A stretch of 15,935 nucleotides of DNA from Actinomycetes bacterium (lineage in GTDB: Bacteria; Actinomycetota; Actinomycetes; Propionibacteriales; Propionibacteriaceae): contig JAEZYG010000062.1 in assembly GCA_023419175.1 (NCBI GenBank), positions 1 to 15,935 of the forward strand, in the 5' to 3' direction. The position numbers and the translations under genes were made by a program. Every line of letters starts with the position of its first letter. Within the stretch, counting starts at the first letter, position 1. Positions 1 to 7,925 of the stretch are shown piece by piece. The notes below the pieces were generated by a model. The model saw nothing but the letters and a program-made list of their open reading frames with translations, did not search any database and had not been told where the DNA came from.

Positions 1-1
1 C

Positions 2-238
2 TGTATCCAAGATCCCTTAGCAGTAGTTGATATCTCTACTGCCTATATTGACAATCTTGTCGAACCCGGCCAGAAAGACAGGGCCTTGGCTACCTTGAAA
101 GCCACCTTGCCCTTCTATGCATCGGCGCCCTTTGGCACTCAAGATGTGCATCGATGGGAAGCGATGGGGAATTTCATGGCGGAGAATGGGTTGATTGAAC
201 CTGTCGATCCGCACGATGCATTTATCGCCTTTCGCTAA
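2..238 (+). CDS. ABC transporter substrate-binding protein, NMT1/THI5-like, C-terminal fragment
   Basis: Partial gene entering from the left edge; only the last 78 codons are present, ending in TAA at 236-238. The fragment begins CIQDPLAVVDISTAYI and continues with a 'RALATLKATLPFY' stretch, an 'FGTQDVHRWEAMGNFM' stretch and the ending 'GLIEPVDPHDAFIAFR'. The order (late 'L..TLP.. - FG.QD...W....FM...GL..P.D...AF') is the usual C-terminus of NMT1/THI5-like periplasmic-type binding proteins, which in bacteria capture thiamine-pyrimidine precursors (ThiY), riboflavin (RibY) or related small molecules for an ABC importer. The ligand cannot be decided without the N-terminal lobe. In a Gram-positive cell it would be expected to be a lipoprotein, but the signal peptide lies outside the window. 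The permease and ATPase genes, if linked, must lie upstream, since the next gene downstream is an unrelated regulator. Confidence 0.72.
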   Translation, partial: CIQDPLAVVDISTAYIDNLVEPGQKDRALATLKATLPFYASAPFGTQDVHRWEAMGNFMAENGLIEPVDPHDAFIAFR

Positions 239-300
239 AGCGATATTTTCTGTAATGTAAAGACATTTTTGTATCTAAGGTGCTGAAAGAGGTATATTAA

Positions 301-312
301 GAAAAATTTTTC
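301..312. promoter_or_regulatory. A/T-rich palindrome upstream of the Lrp-type regulator gene (candidate operator)
   Basis: GAAAAATTTTTC is a perfect 12-bp palindrome ending at the start of the candidate -35 element of the next gene. Lrp/AsnC proteins are known to bind A/T-rich palindromic sites and commonly autoregulate. That this one is the operator is inference from position and composition. Confidence 0.35.
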
Positions 313-339
313 ACTTGTATCGCCTTTCAGTGATAAAAT
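310..339 (+). promoter_or_regulatory. Candidate promoter of the lrp-lnt-ppm1 operon
   Basis: An extended -10 element TGATAAAAT (331-339) lies 18 bases after TTCACT (310-315, a weak -35). This places the transcription start near 346, giving a leader of about 27 bases before the ATG at 373. A second, weaker pair is TTGTAT (269-274) with TATATT (293-298), also 18 bases apart. Consensus matching only. Confidence 0.4.
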
Positions 340-372
340 TTACTTATCGCTATCTGAGAGTAGGAGGAAGAG

Positions 373-834
373 ATGGGTCAGATGATCGATAACCTGGAAG
401 AAAATGATCGGGCAATTCTGGCAATGCTCTCACGCGATGGGCGCATGTCCTATACCGATCTCGGTCGGGAAGTAGGCTTGTCCACCTCCGCTACCCAGCA
501 GAGAGTGCGTCGTCTAGAACAGCGCGGAGTCATCACTGAATATCGGGCAGAAATCGATCCCAATCAGGTTGGGCGAGCTTTGAGTGCTTTTATCGAGATT
601 CGCCCCTTAGGAGCTGATCCAGAAGACAGAGCCCCCGACTATCTGCGCACTCTTCCAGAGATCACCGCCTGCTATTCAGTCGCTGGGAATGCTTCTTATA
701 TGTGCTTTGTTCAGGTGGCTAGCGCGCAAGCTCTTGATAGCTTGCTCAATAAAATACGTCGTGAGTTGGCTGTCAATACCGTCACCACTATCGTCTTGCG
801 TACGATTTTTAGCCATCGTCCACTCGTGGATTGA
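373..834 (+). CDS. Lrp/AsnC-family transcriptional regulator
   Basis: A 153-residue protein of typical Lrp/AsnC size. Residues 7-55 form the winged helix-turn-helix ('ENDRAILAMLSRDGRMSYTDLGREVGLST', then 'QQRVRRLEQRGVI'), which binds DNA. Residues about 68-145 match the RAM/AsnC effector-binding and oligomerization domain. The glycine turn that usually reads G-x-x-D-Y in this family is here 'VAGNASYMC' (103-111), so the acidic residue is replaced by serine and the effector pocket may differ. The ATG at 373 is preceded by an excellent Shine-Dalgarno (TAGGAGGAAG, 361-370); a second ATG at 382 is less well placed. The gene ends three bases before lnt, so it is very probably cotranscribed with lnt and ppm1. 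Effector and regulon cannot be read from the sequence; autoregulation is plausible given the upstream palindrome. Confidence 0.9.
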   Translation: MGQMIDNLEENDRAILAMLSRDGRMSYTDLGREVGLSTSATQQRVRRLEQRGVITEYRAEIDPNQVGRALSAFIEIRPLGADPEDRAPDYLRTLPEITACYSVAGNASYMCFVQVASAQALDSLLNKIRRELAVNTVTTIVLRTIFSHRPLVD

Positions 835-837
835 GAC

Positions 838-2511
838 GTGATCGCCTCCTTAGAACGCTGGATTTCCCATCCGCTTGGCAGTGTGGTGATCTGCATTCTT
901 GCCGGTGCGAGTTTGGGGGTAGCCTACGCTCCCTATTATTTATGGTTGCTCGCCATCATGGCGGTTGGAATCTTTGTCGTCGTCATATGGCATAGCCCGA
1001 CACGGTTGAGCCGTCTATGTAGAGGATATCTGTTCGGTGTGGGATATTTCCTCGTCACGATCTCCTATCTCGCTACCGTCCACTGGCTTATAGCGATTGT
1101 GTCGATCCTGGCTATGTCTATGTGGACATCTCTTTTAGCGATCCTGCAAGGAGAGCTTCTACGCGTTCGCTGCTGGCCGATATGGACGGCTGCTTCATGG
1201 ATTTCGATGGAATATGCCATGCAGCGCTTTCCGTTCGGCGGATTTGCATGGACACGTTTAGGCTATACGAGTGTCGATCAACCTCTAGGAAATTACCTGT
1301 GGCTCATCTCGACCTCAGGTGTGGGATTTCTCATCGCATTTTTAGGCTCATTAGGAGCCTGGATCTTTTTAAGGGCAGTTCCCCAATCGGCTCTTGAGGC
1401 TTCTCGACGCTCACCATCAGTATCAGATGTGAAAAGTTTTTTCTGCTCTCGCCTTGCCCCATCTCGACGATGGCGCTGGCCTGCGCTCAATGAAGATGAG
1501 ACGCGCAATCGAATCAAAGTTGTCATCATGGTGACAATCGCTTTGTTTGCTACCGGAACGCTCATGGCATGGATGCCGGTAGGAGAACCGCCAGATCGAA
1601 TTACTGTGGGTATCGTCCAGGGAAATATCGATCGTAGCCACGGAAGTCATTGGGATGGATATGCCCGTTCGGTGACGAATAATCACCTATCCTCTACGAT
1701 CGAATTGATCGCTCGAGCTAAGACGGGAATGATCTCCTATCCCGATGTCATCGCCTGGCCTGAAAATGCGGCAGATGATGATCCGCGTACCGATTCTGTC
1801 ACCTATAGCGATATTGATTTTGCTGCACGGCTAGGAAATATCCCCATTTTGGTTGGTGCTGTGATGAGAGGGCCAGGAGAAGGGCAGCGACAGACGAGCG
1901 CATTGTGGTGGCGTCCAGATAAGCAGGTCACTGCTCGATATGACAAGCGCAATGCTGTTCCTTTCGGGGAATATACGCCCATGAAAGATATGGTTTTCGC
2001 CCTATGGCCTCAAGCTCGTCAAGTCGGTCTTCAAACAGTTCCAGGAGATCAACCTGGAGCGATGAAAGTCAGCTATGGACTTTTTCATTTCATTCTCGGA
2101 CCGATCATCTGTTACGAGCTTGCCTTTGACTCCACCGTCTACGATACGGTGAACAACGGGGCGCAGTTATTGATCGTCCAATCGAATAATGCAACCTATA
2201 GCGATACATCTCAGCCAGTACAGCAATTTGCAATCACGCGAGCGAGAGCGAAGGAATTGCGTCGAGAGATCGTCATCGCTACCACCAATTCCTATTCCGG
2301 CTTGATTTCAGCGCGTGGACGAGTACGCACTATCTCTGAACCTGAGCGCTCCGCTGTGACTACGGTGACTCTACCTTTACGCTCCTCTATTTCACCAGCT
2401 GCCCGCTACGGACGCCTTATAGAAATGGCGATAGCGTCAGCAGGTGTGCTGCCGTTACTTCATTCTGCTCTAAGCGCTATTAGACTAAGGTTCCATGGCA
2501 GAATCTTATGA
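838..2511 (+). CDS. lnt: Apolipoprotein N-acyltransferase
   Basis: An integral membrane enzyme that adds a third acyl chain to the N-terminal diacylglyceryl-cysteine of lipoproteins, the last step of lipoprotein maturation. The protein has 557 residues: hydrophobic segments spread over about 14-180, a hydrophilic stretch about 183-224, another membrane segment about 227-246, then a nitrilase-like catalytic domain about 255-515 and a hydrophobic C-terminal segment (about 528-546). The catalytic triad is visible as E309 in 'IAWPENA', K370 in 'ARYDKRNAVPFGEY' and C425 in 'GPIICYELAF', matching E267/K335/C387 of E. coli. The start is GTG at 838, three bases after the lrp stop and without a clear ribosome binding site, suggesting translational coupling. 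The stop overlaps the start of ppm1 by 17 bases. In Mycobacterium tuberculosis the equivalent domains are one polypeptide (Rv2051c); here they remain separate. Confidence 0.93.
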   Translation: MIASLERWISHPLGSVVICILAGASLGVAYAPYYLWLLAIMAVGIFVVVIWHSPTRLSRLCRGYLFGVGYFLVTISYLATVHWLIAIVSILAMSMWTSLLAILQGELLRVRCWPIWTAASWISMEYAMQRFPFGGFAWTRLGYTSVDQPLGNYLWLISTSGVGFLIAFLGSLGAWIFLRAVPQSALEASRRSPSVSDVKSFFCSRLAPSRRWRWPALNEDETRNRIKVVIMVTIALFATGTLMAWMPVGEPPDRITVGIVQGNIDRSHGSHWDGYARSVTNNHLSSTIELIARAKTGMISYPDVIAWPENAADDDPRTDSVTYSDIDFAARLGNIPILVGAVMRGPGEGQRQTSALWWRPDKQVTARYDKRNAVPFGEYTPMKDMVFALWPQARQVGLQTVPGDQPGAMKVSYGLFHFILGPIICYELAFDSTVYDTVNNGAQLLIVQSNNATYSDTSQPVQQFAITRARAKELRREIVIATTNSYSGLISARGRVRTISEPERSAVTTVTLPLRSSISPAARYGRLIEMAIASAGVLPLLHSALSAIRLRFHGRIL

Positions 2512-3280
2512 ATCGCTCGACAAGATCCTCATCATCACACCGACGTATAACGAGGCAGAAAATATCGAGCATATTGTCAACCGTGCCCGTGTTGCTTTAC
2601 CGCAAGCGCATTGTTTGATCGTTGACGATAATTCTCCCGATGGAACAGGGCAGATTGCCGACAAGATGGCCGCCAACGATAAGCACGTCCATGTGCGTCA
2701 CCGTCCGGGGAAAGGCGGACTGGCTGCAGCATATATTGAAGGTTTCAAATTTGCTTTGGAATTCGACTACGACGTTGTCATCGAGATGGATGCAGACGGT
2801 TCCCATGAGCCTGAGTTGCTTCCTCGTCTGCTGGACGAATTGCGCTCCAAGCCGGCTGATATGGTGAAAGGCTCGCGGTGGATGAAGGGCGGAACAACCG
2901 ATCAGACCAAACCGCGTGAACTGCTCAGCCGTGCTGCGAATATCTGGATTCAAGTAGCGATGGATCTTCCCGTTCGAGATGCTACGGGAGGATATAACGC
3001 CTATCGCACCTCCATACTGAAAAAGATCGATCTCGATGGTGTGGAGTCAAAAGGCTATAGCTTCCAGATCGATATGACCAGACGAGTATTGGCTGCTGGG
3101 GGAGTGGTCAGCGAAGTTCCGATCCATTTCCCCGATCGTCTGATGGGAACTTCCAAGATGGATTCTTCGATTATCACTGAGGCTTTAGCCAAGACTGCGG
3201 TATGGGGATATGAGATACGCAAAAAGCAGATCGCACAACTCATCGCCTGGGGTAAAGACCAACTGAAGAGTCAGGATTGA
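2495..3280 (+). CDS. ppm1: Polyprenol-phosphate mannose synthase (GT2 family)
   Basis: Transfers mannose from GDP-mannose to polyprenyl phosphate at the inner face of the membrane; polyprenol-phosphate-mannose then serves as donor for protein O-mannosylation and for lipoglycans. The 261-residue protein is a single GT-A domain with family motifs in order: 'ITPTYNEAENI' (14-24), 'VDDNSPDGT' (43-51), the metal-binding 'EMDADGSH' (97-104), 'GSRW' (126-129), 'GGYNAYR' (165-171) and 'HFPDRLMGTSKM' (201-212). There is no transmembrane segment, so membrane anchoring would depend on a partner, in this context probably Lnt. The ATG at 2495 has TAAGG four bases upstream, inside the end of lnt; the two genes overlap by 17 bases in different frames. 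Bacterial dolichol-phosphate mannose or glucose synthases are close relatives, but adjacency to lnt favours Ppm1. Confidence 0.92.
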   Translation: MAESYESLDKILIITPTYNEAENIEHIVNRARVALPQAHCLIVDDNSPDGTGQIADKMAANDKHVHVRHRPGKGGLAAAYIEGFKFALEFDYDVVIEMDADGSHEPELLPRLLDELRSKPADMVKGSRWMKGGTTDQTKPRELLSRAANIWIQVAMDLPVRDATGGYNAYRTSILKKIDLDGVESKGYSFQIDMTRRVLAAGGVVSEVPIHFPDRLMGTSKMDSSIITEALAKTAVWGYEIRKKQIAQLIAWGKDQLKSQD

Positions 3281-3289
3281 TATCGTCCA

Positions 3290-3338
3290 GAGGCCTTGCA
3301 GATCGATTTTTACTTTCTTCTGCAAGGTCTCTTTTATT
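3290..3338 (+). terminator. Intrinsic terminator after ppm1
   Basis: GAGGCCTTGCAG (3290-3301) pairs with CTGCAAGGTCTC (3320-3331): 12 bp with one G-U pair and an 18-base loop, followed by TTTTATT. It lies 10 bases after the ppm1 stop and closes the lrp-lnt-ppm1 operon. Confidence 0.8.
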
Positions 3339-3368
3339 GTGTCCGCTGATCTTTTAAAGTGGACGATC

Positions 3369-6300
3369 ATGGTTGCTGTCGATATTACCTACGATCCCGC
3401 TTTACCGATCACCAACCATATCGGCCAGATCGCTGATCTCATCTCGGCTCACCAAGTCGTCGTCATCGCAGGAGATACCGGCTCTGGCAAGACTACCCAG
3501 ATCCCTAAAATCTGCTATCAACTTGGGCGAAAAAGAATAGGTCACACTCAACCGAGAAGGATTGCTGCACGAAGTGTCGCTCAGCGTATCGCCGCAGAGT
3601 TGAAAACCTCTCTCGGTGAATATGTCGGCTATCAGGTGCGCTTTTCTAAAAAGGTCACTCGCTCTACGGCGATCAAGGTGATGACCGACGGTATCTTGCT
3701 TGCTGAGATTTCTCACGATAGGGATCTGCGACGCTATGACACCATCATTATCGATGAGGCTCATGAACGTTCTTTGACGATTGATTTCTTATTGGGATAT
3801 CTTAAATCTCTTCTAAAAAGACGTAAAGATCTTAAAGTTATCATCACTTCGGCAACGATCGATACTCAACGATTCTCCGATTATTTCGACCAAGCTCCTA
3901 TCGTCCAGGTGGAAGGTCGCACCTATCCTGTTGAGATTCGCTATCGTGATGAGAGCATCGATTCCCAAGATCAGCCAGAGGCGATTGCCGATGCTGTTGA
4001 TGAGCTGATGGGCGAAGGAGTCGGAGATATCCTCGTTTTTTGTCCTGGGGAGCGCCAAATTCATGAGGCGATAGATGCTCTCTCCCAACGCCATTACGAT
4101 TGCGAAATCTTGCCTCTTCATTCGCGTCTCAACGCTCAAAGCCAACAGCGTATCTTTGAACCTCATAGTCAACGGCGAATTATCGTCTCAACCAATATTG
4201 CTGAGACATCGGTCACTGTCCCTTCGATTCGCTATGTTGTCGATACGGGGCAGGCGAGGATTTCGCGTTATTCAGCGCGGACGAAGGTGCAGCGTCTACC
4301 GATTGAAGTGATTTCTCAAGCCTCAGCCAATCAGCGAGCGGGACGATGCGGACGCCTCGGACCAGGCATTTGTATTCGTCTGTATTCCGAGGAGGATTTT
4401 TTATCGCGTCCTATCTATACCGATCCTGAAATCAAGCGGACGAATCTGGCATCTGTGCTTTTGGCGATGGCTCATGCCCGTCTGGGAGCAATTGAAGATT
4501 TTGGGTTCATTGATCCTCCTGATCCGGCTCATATCCGAGATGCCAAACGTTTATTGACCGAGCTTCATGCTTTGAAAACGACATCTGCACGCTCTCAAGG
4601 GGATGTGGTCTTGAGCAAGATCGGTAGTACGATCGCCGCTTTCCCTATCGATCCTCGTCTATCGCGCATGGTGATCGAAGCCCATAGGCGATCGGTATTG
4701 AAACCGATATTGACAATCGTTTCCTTCCTGTCCATACAAGATATTCGTGAACGTCCAGAACAGGCAGATCAAGCCGACCAATTACATCGCCGTTTCTTCA
4801 CTGATAGTGCACTTGAGAAGGCTATCGATTCGCTTCATGGGAAAAAAGATTCTATCTCGCCCCAAGTATCACCTGGTGAAAGTGCTGTGGCGACTTGGAG
4901 TCATCAGCCGGCCCGACATACCGTCCATACATCGAAATCTTTGCGCTATGCCATGAATCATGGGGGAGAGGAGAATATCGATCCAGCAGGTGATATCGCT
5001 GTCATCTTGCGTCTATGGAGTTATTTGGATGCGATCCGCACACGTGAATCCCATAACCAGATGCGCAAGAGATGTATCAGGGAATATTTGAATTATCGCC
5101 GTTATCGCGAATGGTGTGATCTACGTTCCCAACTCGAACAGATCTGTCGTGATCTATCGATGGATCCCGACTCCTCTTCAGGTAGCGAGGACGATATTCT
5201 CATCTGTGTCCTCAGCGGTCTACTCAGCCATATCGGTGTTCAGATAACACGGCCACACAGTGGAAAAAAGAGGAAAAATTCTACATCCATAACGGAATAT
5301 ATGGGTGCGCGTTCATCTCGTTTTTCCATTCAGCCAGGTTCTGTCTTGGCGAAGCGTCATGTCCAGATGGTGATGGCTGTTGAGATGGTTGATACCACGC
5401 GTCTGTGGGCGCGTCATTGCGCCGCTATCGATGCAACATGGGTTGAGCAACTGGCTGGCGATCTGCTCAAACGGAGCTATTCTCCTGCTCAATGGTCGCA
5501 ATCGACTTCGAGTGTGATCGCTTATGAACGATCCACCTTATATGGTGTGCCGATTCGATGCGATCACCGAGTGAACTATGCCCGCATCGATCCAGTAGTT
5601 GCGAGAGAGATCTTTATACGAGAAGCCTTGGTAGGAGGACGCTGGAAACCGCGACGCGCTTTTGTCCGTGATCTTTGTGAGAAGAACCGTTCAATGATTG
5701 AGCAGGCGGAAGAATTGGCTGATCGTTCACGAGCGAGCTCTCTTCTGATCGATGATGAGGCGATTTTCCGTTTCTACGATCGACTTCTTCCCTCTCATGT
5801 CGTCTCGGGAGCTTCGTGTGAGAAATGGCTATCGACACTCGATGATCCTTCCCAATTCACAATCGAGATGGATATCTTTGCCTCACCTGACCAAATTCAT
5901 GCCACACGTGAGGATTTTCCAGATCGTTTCCAAGCTGAGGATTCCTATCCGATCGACTATATCTTTGAGCCTGGACATGAGCGTGATGGAGCATGCGTCC
6001 ATCTTCCCCTTGAAGCCTTGAATCGGCTTAGCCCTCAGCTTTTCAGTTGGCATGTACCGGGGATGAGGCGTCAACGGGCTATCGCTTTGATGCGTACCTT
6101 GCCTAAAGAGGTTCGTACATCGTTTGTGCCTATTCCAGATCATGCCGATAAGGCTCTTCAATGGTTGGAAGATAATGGTGAAGATCACCACCGTTTCTTT
6201 TGGCAGGAATTGGCAAGAGCTCTACGAGCGATTAGTGGTATCACGGTGGACGATAGTTGCTGGCAACCCGAAAAGATCCCCGACTATCTGCATATGGGAT

Positions 6301-7247
6301 ATATCGTCCATGATGGAGATAGAAGATATTTTGGCAAGGATCTTGAGAAACTGAAATCGGATTTGATGATGCGGATGCGCGATGCGATCACCTCTGCATC
6401 GACTGATTCCGTCCGTGCTCGCTCATGGGTTTTCGGCACGATTGATCCCCATGTTGATGTGGTGACGAAACAGACAAGGACGATCGGTTATCCAGCATTG
6501 ACCGATCAGGGCGACAGCGTCCGATTGATCCTTACAGAATCTCAACAGGTTCAGCAGATGACCCACAGGTGGGGGGTGCGTCGTCTGCTGACCTTGACCA
6601 ATCCCGATCCTTCGCGTTGGGTTCTCGCTCATCTGTCGGCTCGAGATAAGTTAGCTTTATCTGCCAGCTGCTATGGGAATCTGGAGGCTTTATTGGCAGA
6701 TGCTCGTCTGAAAGCGGTGGAAAGATGTGCCAATAAATCCCTCGGCTTAGACATTTACGACGAGAGTTCCTATGAGAAACTCGCTGTCGATGTACGCCAA
6801 GAACAAGCCGATACTATGAGACAGATCGTTGCCATATCTGCCGAGATCTCACGTTTGCATATGGATCTAAAAGCTCTTTCCACCACGCAGATCGGGCAGG
6901 AAATCTATCAACATACCTGCGATTTGGTTTTTGACGGATATATCGCTTTTATCCGAGATCCGTGGTTCGATCAGATCCCTCGATATCTGAAAGCCGCCGG
7001 TGAGCGAATAAAGATGTCGATGAATGATCCGCAACGAGAAGCGCGCCTTGGTGAGATGATTGATAACCTATGGGATAGTTATGATGATCTGACAAGCTCT
7101 TTTCCTGAGGGGCGTCTCCCTGATGAGGTGGACGATATCGCCTTTATGATCGAGGAATTGACTGTTCAAACCTTTGCTCAACGTCTGGGGACATATCAGA
7201 CGGTATCGGCGAAGCGTATCCATGCGGCGATAGAGCGTTGTCGATGA
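3369..7247 (+). CDS. hrpA: DEAH-box ATP-dependent RNA helicase HrpA
   Basis: A 1292-residue DEAH/RHA-type helicase, close to the 1300 residues of E. coli HrpA. Motifs from the ATG at 3369: Walker A GDTGSGKT (35-42), DEAH (129-132), SAT (161-163), 'STNIAETSVTVPS' about 274-286 and QRAGRCGR (322-329). The rest follows HrpA colinearly, including 'GLLSHIG', 'GARSSRFSIQPGS', 'YGVPI...VNYARIDP', 'YIFEPG' and a C-terminal DUF3418-type region ending 'FMIEELTVQTFAQRLGTYQTVSAKRI'. E. coli HrpA is an RNA helicase linked to mRNA processing and to rescue of stalled or collided ribosomes; the same role is inferred here. An upstream in-frame GTG at 3339 lies directly after the preceding terminator's T-run, so 3369 is preferred. 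Residues about 481-540 are absent from the E. coli sequence as I recall it. Confidence 0.93.
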   Translation: MVAVDITYDPALPITNHIGQIADLISAHQVVVIAGDTGSGKTTQIPKICYQLGRKRIGHTQPRRIAARSVAQRIAAELKTSLGEYVGYQVRFSKKVTRSTAIKVMTDGILLAEISHDRDLRRYDTIIIDEAHERSLTIDFLLGYLKSLLKRRKDLKVIITSATIDTQRFSDYFDQAPIVQVEGRTYPVEIRYRDESIDSQDQPEAIADAVDELMGEGVGDILVFCPGERQIHEAIDALSQRHYDCEILPLHSRLNAQSQQRIFEPHSQRRIIVSTNIAETSVTVPSIRYVVDTGQARISRYSARTKVQRLPIEVISQASANQRAGRCGRLGPGICIRLYSEEDFLSRPIYTDPEIKRTNLASVLLAMAHARLGAIEDFGFIDPPDPAHIRDAKRLLTELHALKTTSARSQGDVVLSKIGSTIAAFPIDPRLSRMVIEAHRRSVLKPILTIVSFLSIQDIRERPEQADQADQLHRRFFTDSALEKAIDSLHGKKDSISPQVSPGESAVATWSHQPARHTVHTSKSLRYAMNHGGEENIDPAGDIAVILRLWSYLDAIRTRESHNQMRKRCIREYLNYRRYREWCDLRSQLEQICRDLSMDPDSSSGSEDDILICVLSGLLSHIGVQITRPHSGKKRKNSTSITEYMGARSSRFSIQPGSVLAKRHVQMVMAVEMVDTTRLWARHCAAIDATWVEQLAGDLLKRSYSPAQWSQSTSSVIAYERSTLYGVPIRCDHRVNYARIDPVVAREIFIREALVGGRWKPRRAFVRDLCEKNRSMIEQAEELADRSRASSLLIDDEAIFRFYDRLLPSHVVSGASCEKWLSTLDDPSQFTIEMDIFASPDQIHATREDFPDRFQAEDSYPIDYIFEPGHERDGACVHLPLEALNRLSPQLFSWHVPGMRRQRAIALMRTLPKEVRTSFVPIPDHADKALQWLEDNGEDHHRFFWQELARALRAISGITVDDSCWQPEKIPDYLHMGYIVHDGDRRYFGKDLEKLKSDLMMRMRDAITSASTDSVRARSWVFGTIDPHVDVVTKQTRTIGYPALTDQGDSVRLILTESQQVQQMTHRWGVRRLLTLTNPDPSRWVLAHLSARDKLALSASCYGNLEALLADARLKAVERCANKSLGLDIYDESSYEKLAVDVRQEQADTMRQIVAISAEISRLHMDLKALSTTQIGQEIYQHTCDLVFDGYIAFIRDPWFDQIPRYLKAAGERIKMSMNDPQREARLGEMIDNLWDSYDDLTSSFPEGRLPDEVDDIAFMIEELTVQTFAQRLGTYQTVSAKRIHAAIERCR

Positions 7248-7354
7248 CGATAGTGTGATCTGGAAACATCGTTTAAATAGAAATTCTTTGTTTGTAACCC
7301 TGGATTGGAATGATTCGCTAACCTGGATACATCATCACAGATGGGAGAAATTTC

Positions 7355-7849
7355 ATGGATTTGCAGGAAAAACTTCAGCAGATGGCGAAAGATGTTCAGG
7401 ATTCTATGACCTCCTTTATCGATTCAGTTAAGGAAAAATATGCTGATGCTGAGATTGAAGAGAGACTGAGCGCTTTCGGCAAAGAAGCGGCTGAGCGTTG
7501 TAGCGAAGTCACCTCGACGATCAGCGATCGCATTGAGCAATCCGAACTGGACGAAAAATTCCATTCCTTTACTCAAGGATTGACTGAGCGCTATCACGAT
7601 CTTTCCCAGACGGTGAAGGCGAAATATGAAGATAGCGATCTCGATGAGAAGTTCTCCAAGATCAGCAGTGACCTGTCGGATTCTTTCACCAAGATGAAAG
7701 AAAGTTTCAATCTGGCTCGTGAAGAGGCTGCCGAACGTGTGGAGAAGGTAGGCGAAACCGCAAGTGAGCATGTAAATAATGTCAGTGAAGATCTCAATGA
7801 CGCCGTCCACAAGGCTGCTGAAGCTGTCGATACGTCTACTGAGAACTGA
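7355..7849 (+). CDS. Small acidic helical protein of four 31-residue repeats, function unknown
   Basis: I do not recognise this 164-residue protein. It is strongly charged, rich in Glu, Asp, Lys, Ser and Ala, has no proline, tryptophan, signal peptide or membrane segment, and reads as almost continuous amphipathic helix. Residues 2-125 are tiled by four repeats of exactly 31 residues beginning DLQEKL (2), EIEERL (33), ELDEKF (64) and DLDEKF (95); repeats 1-3 end KYADA, RIEQS and KYEDS. The remaining residues (126-164, 'AERVEKVGETASEHV...') form a further alanine/valine-rich helix. It resembles LEA-like, YtxH-like or apolipoprotein-like helical proteins in composition only. The ATG at 7355 has a good ribosome binding site (GGGAGAAA, 7343-7350). 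It stands alone between hrpA and a strong hairpin. A stress, envelope-binding or scaffold role is possible but not shown. Confidence 0.85.
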   Translation: MDLQEKLQQMAKDVQDSMTSFIDSVKEKYADAEIEERLSAFGKEAAERCSEVTSTISDRIEQSELDEKFHSFTQGLTERYHDLSQTVKAKYEDSDLDEKFSKISSDLSDSFTKMKESFNLAREEAAERVEKVGETASEHVNNVSEDLNDAVHKAAEAVDTSTEN

Positions 7850-7861
7850 TCTACTACATAT

Positions 7862-7893
7862 GGTGCGCTGTGTTCTACGGAACGCGGCGCACC
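7862..7893 (+). terminator. Intrinsic terminator with a cUACGg tetraloop after the repeat-protein gene
   Basis: GGTGCGCTGTGTTC (7862-7875) pairs with GAACGCGGCGCACC (7880-7893): 14 bp including two G-U pairs, closed by TACG. In RNA this is C(UACG)G, a member of the extra-stable UNCG tetraloop class. Only a weak T-run follows (GTTTAT). It begins 12 bases after the stop and ends 32 bases before the asparaginase start. Confidence 0.75.
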
Positions 7894-7925
7894 GTTTATG
7901 TCCTGCTGAATGAAAGGCATTTGAC

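Noticed and set aside
3339..3368. GTG at 3339 as the start of hrpA
   Set aside because: It falls directly after the T-run of the ppm1 terminator; the ATG at 3369 gives a protein starting just before the conserved helicase region and close to E. coli HrpA in length.
7262..7333. Promoter for the 31-residue-repeat protein gene
   Set aside because: I tried several hexamer pairs (for example TTGGAA at 7305 with TACATC at 7328) but none matches more than three -10 positions; a promoter must exist nearby but I cannot place it.
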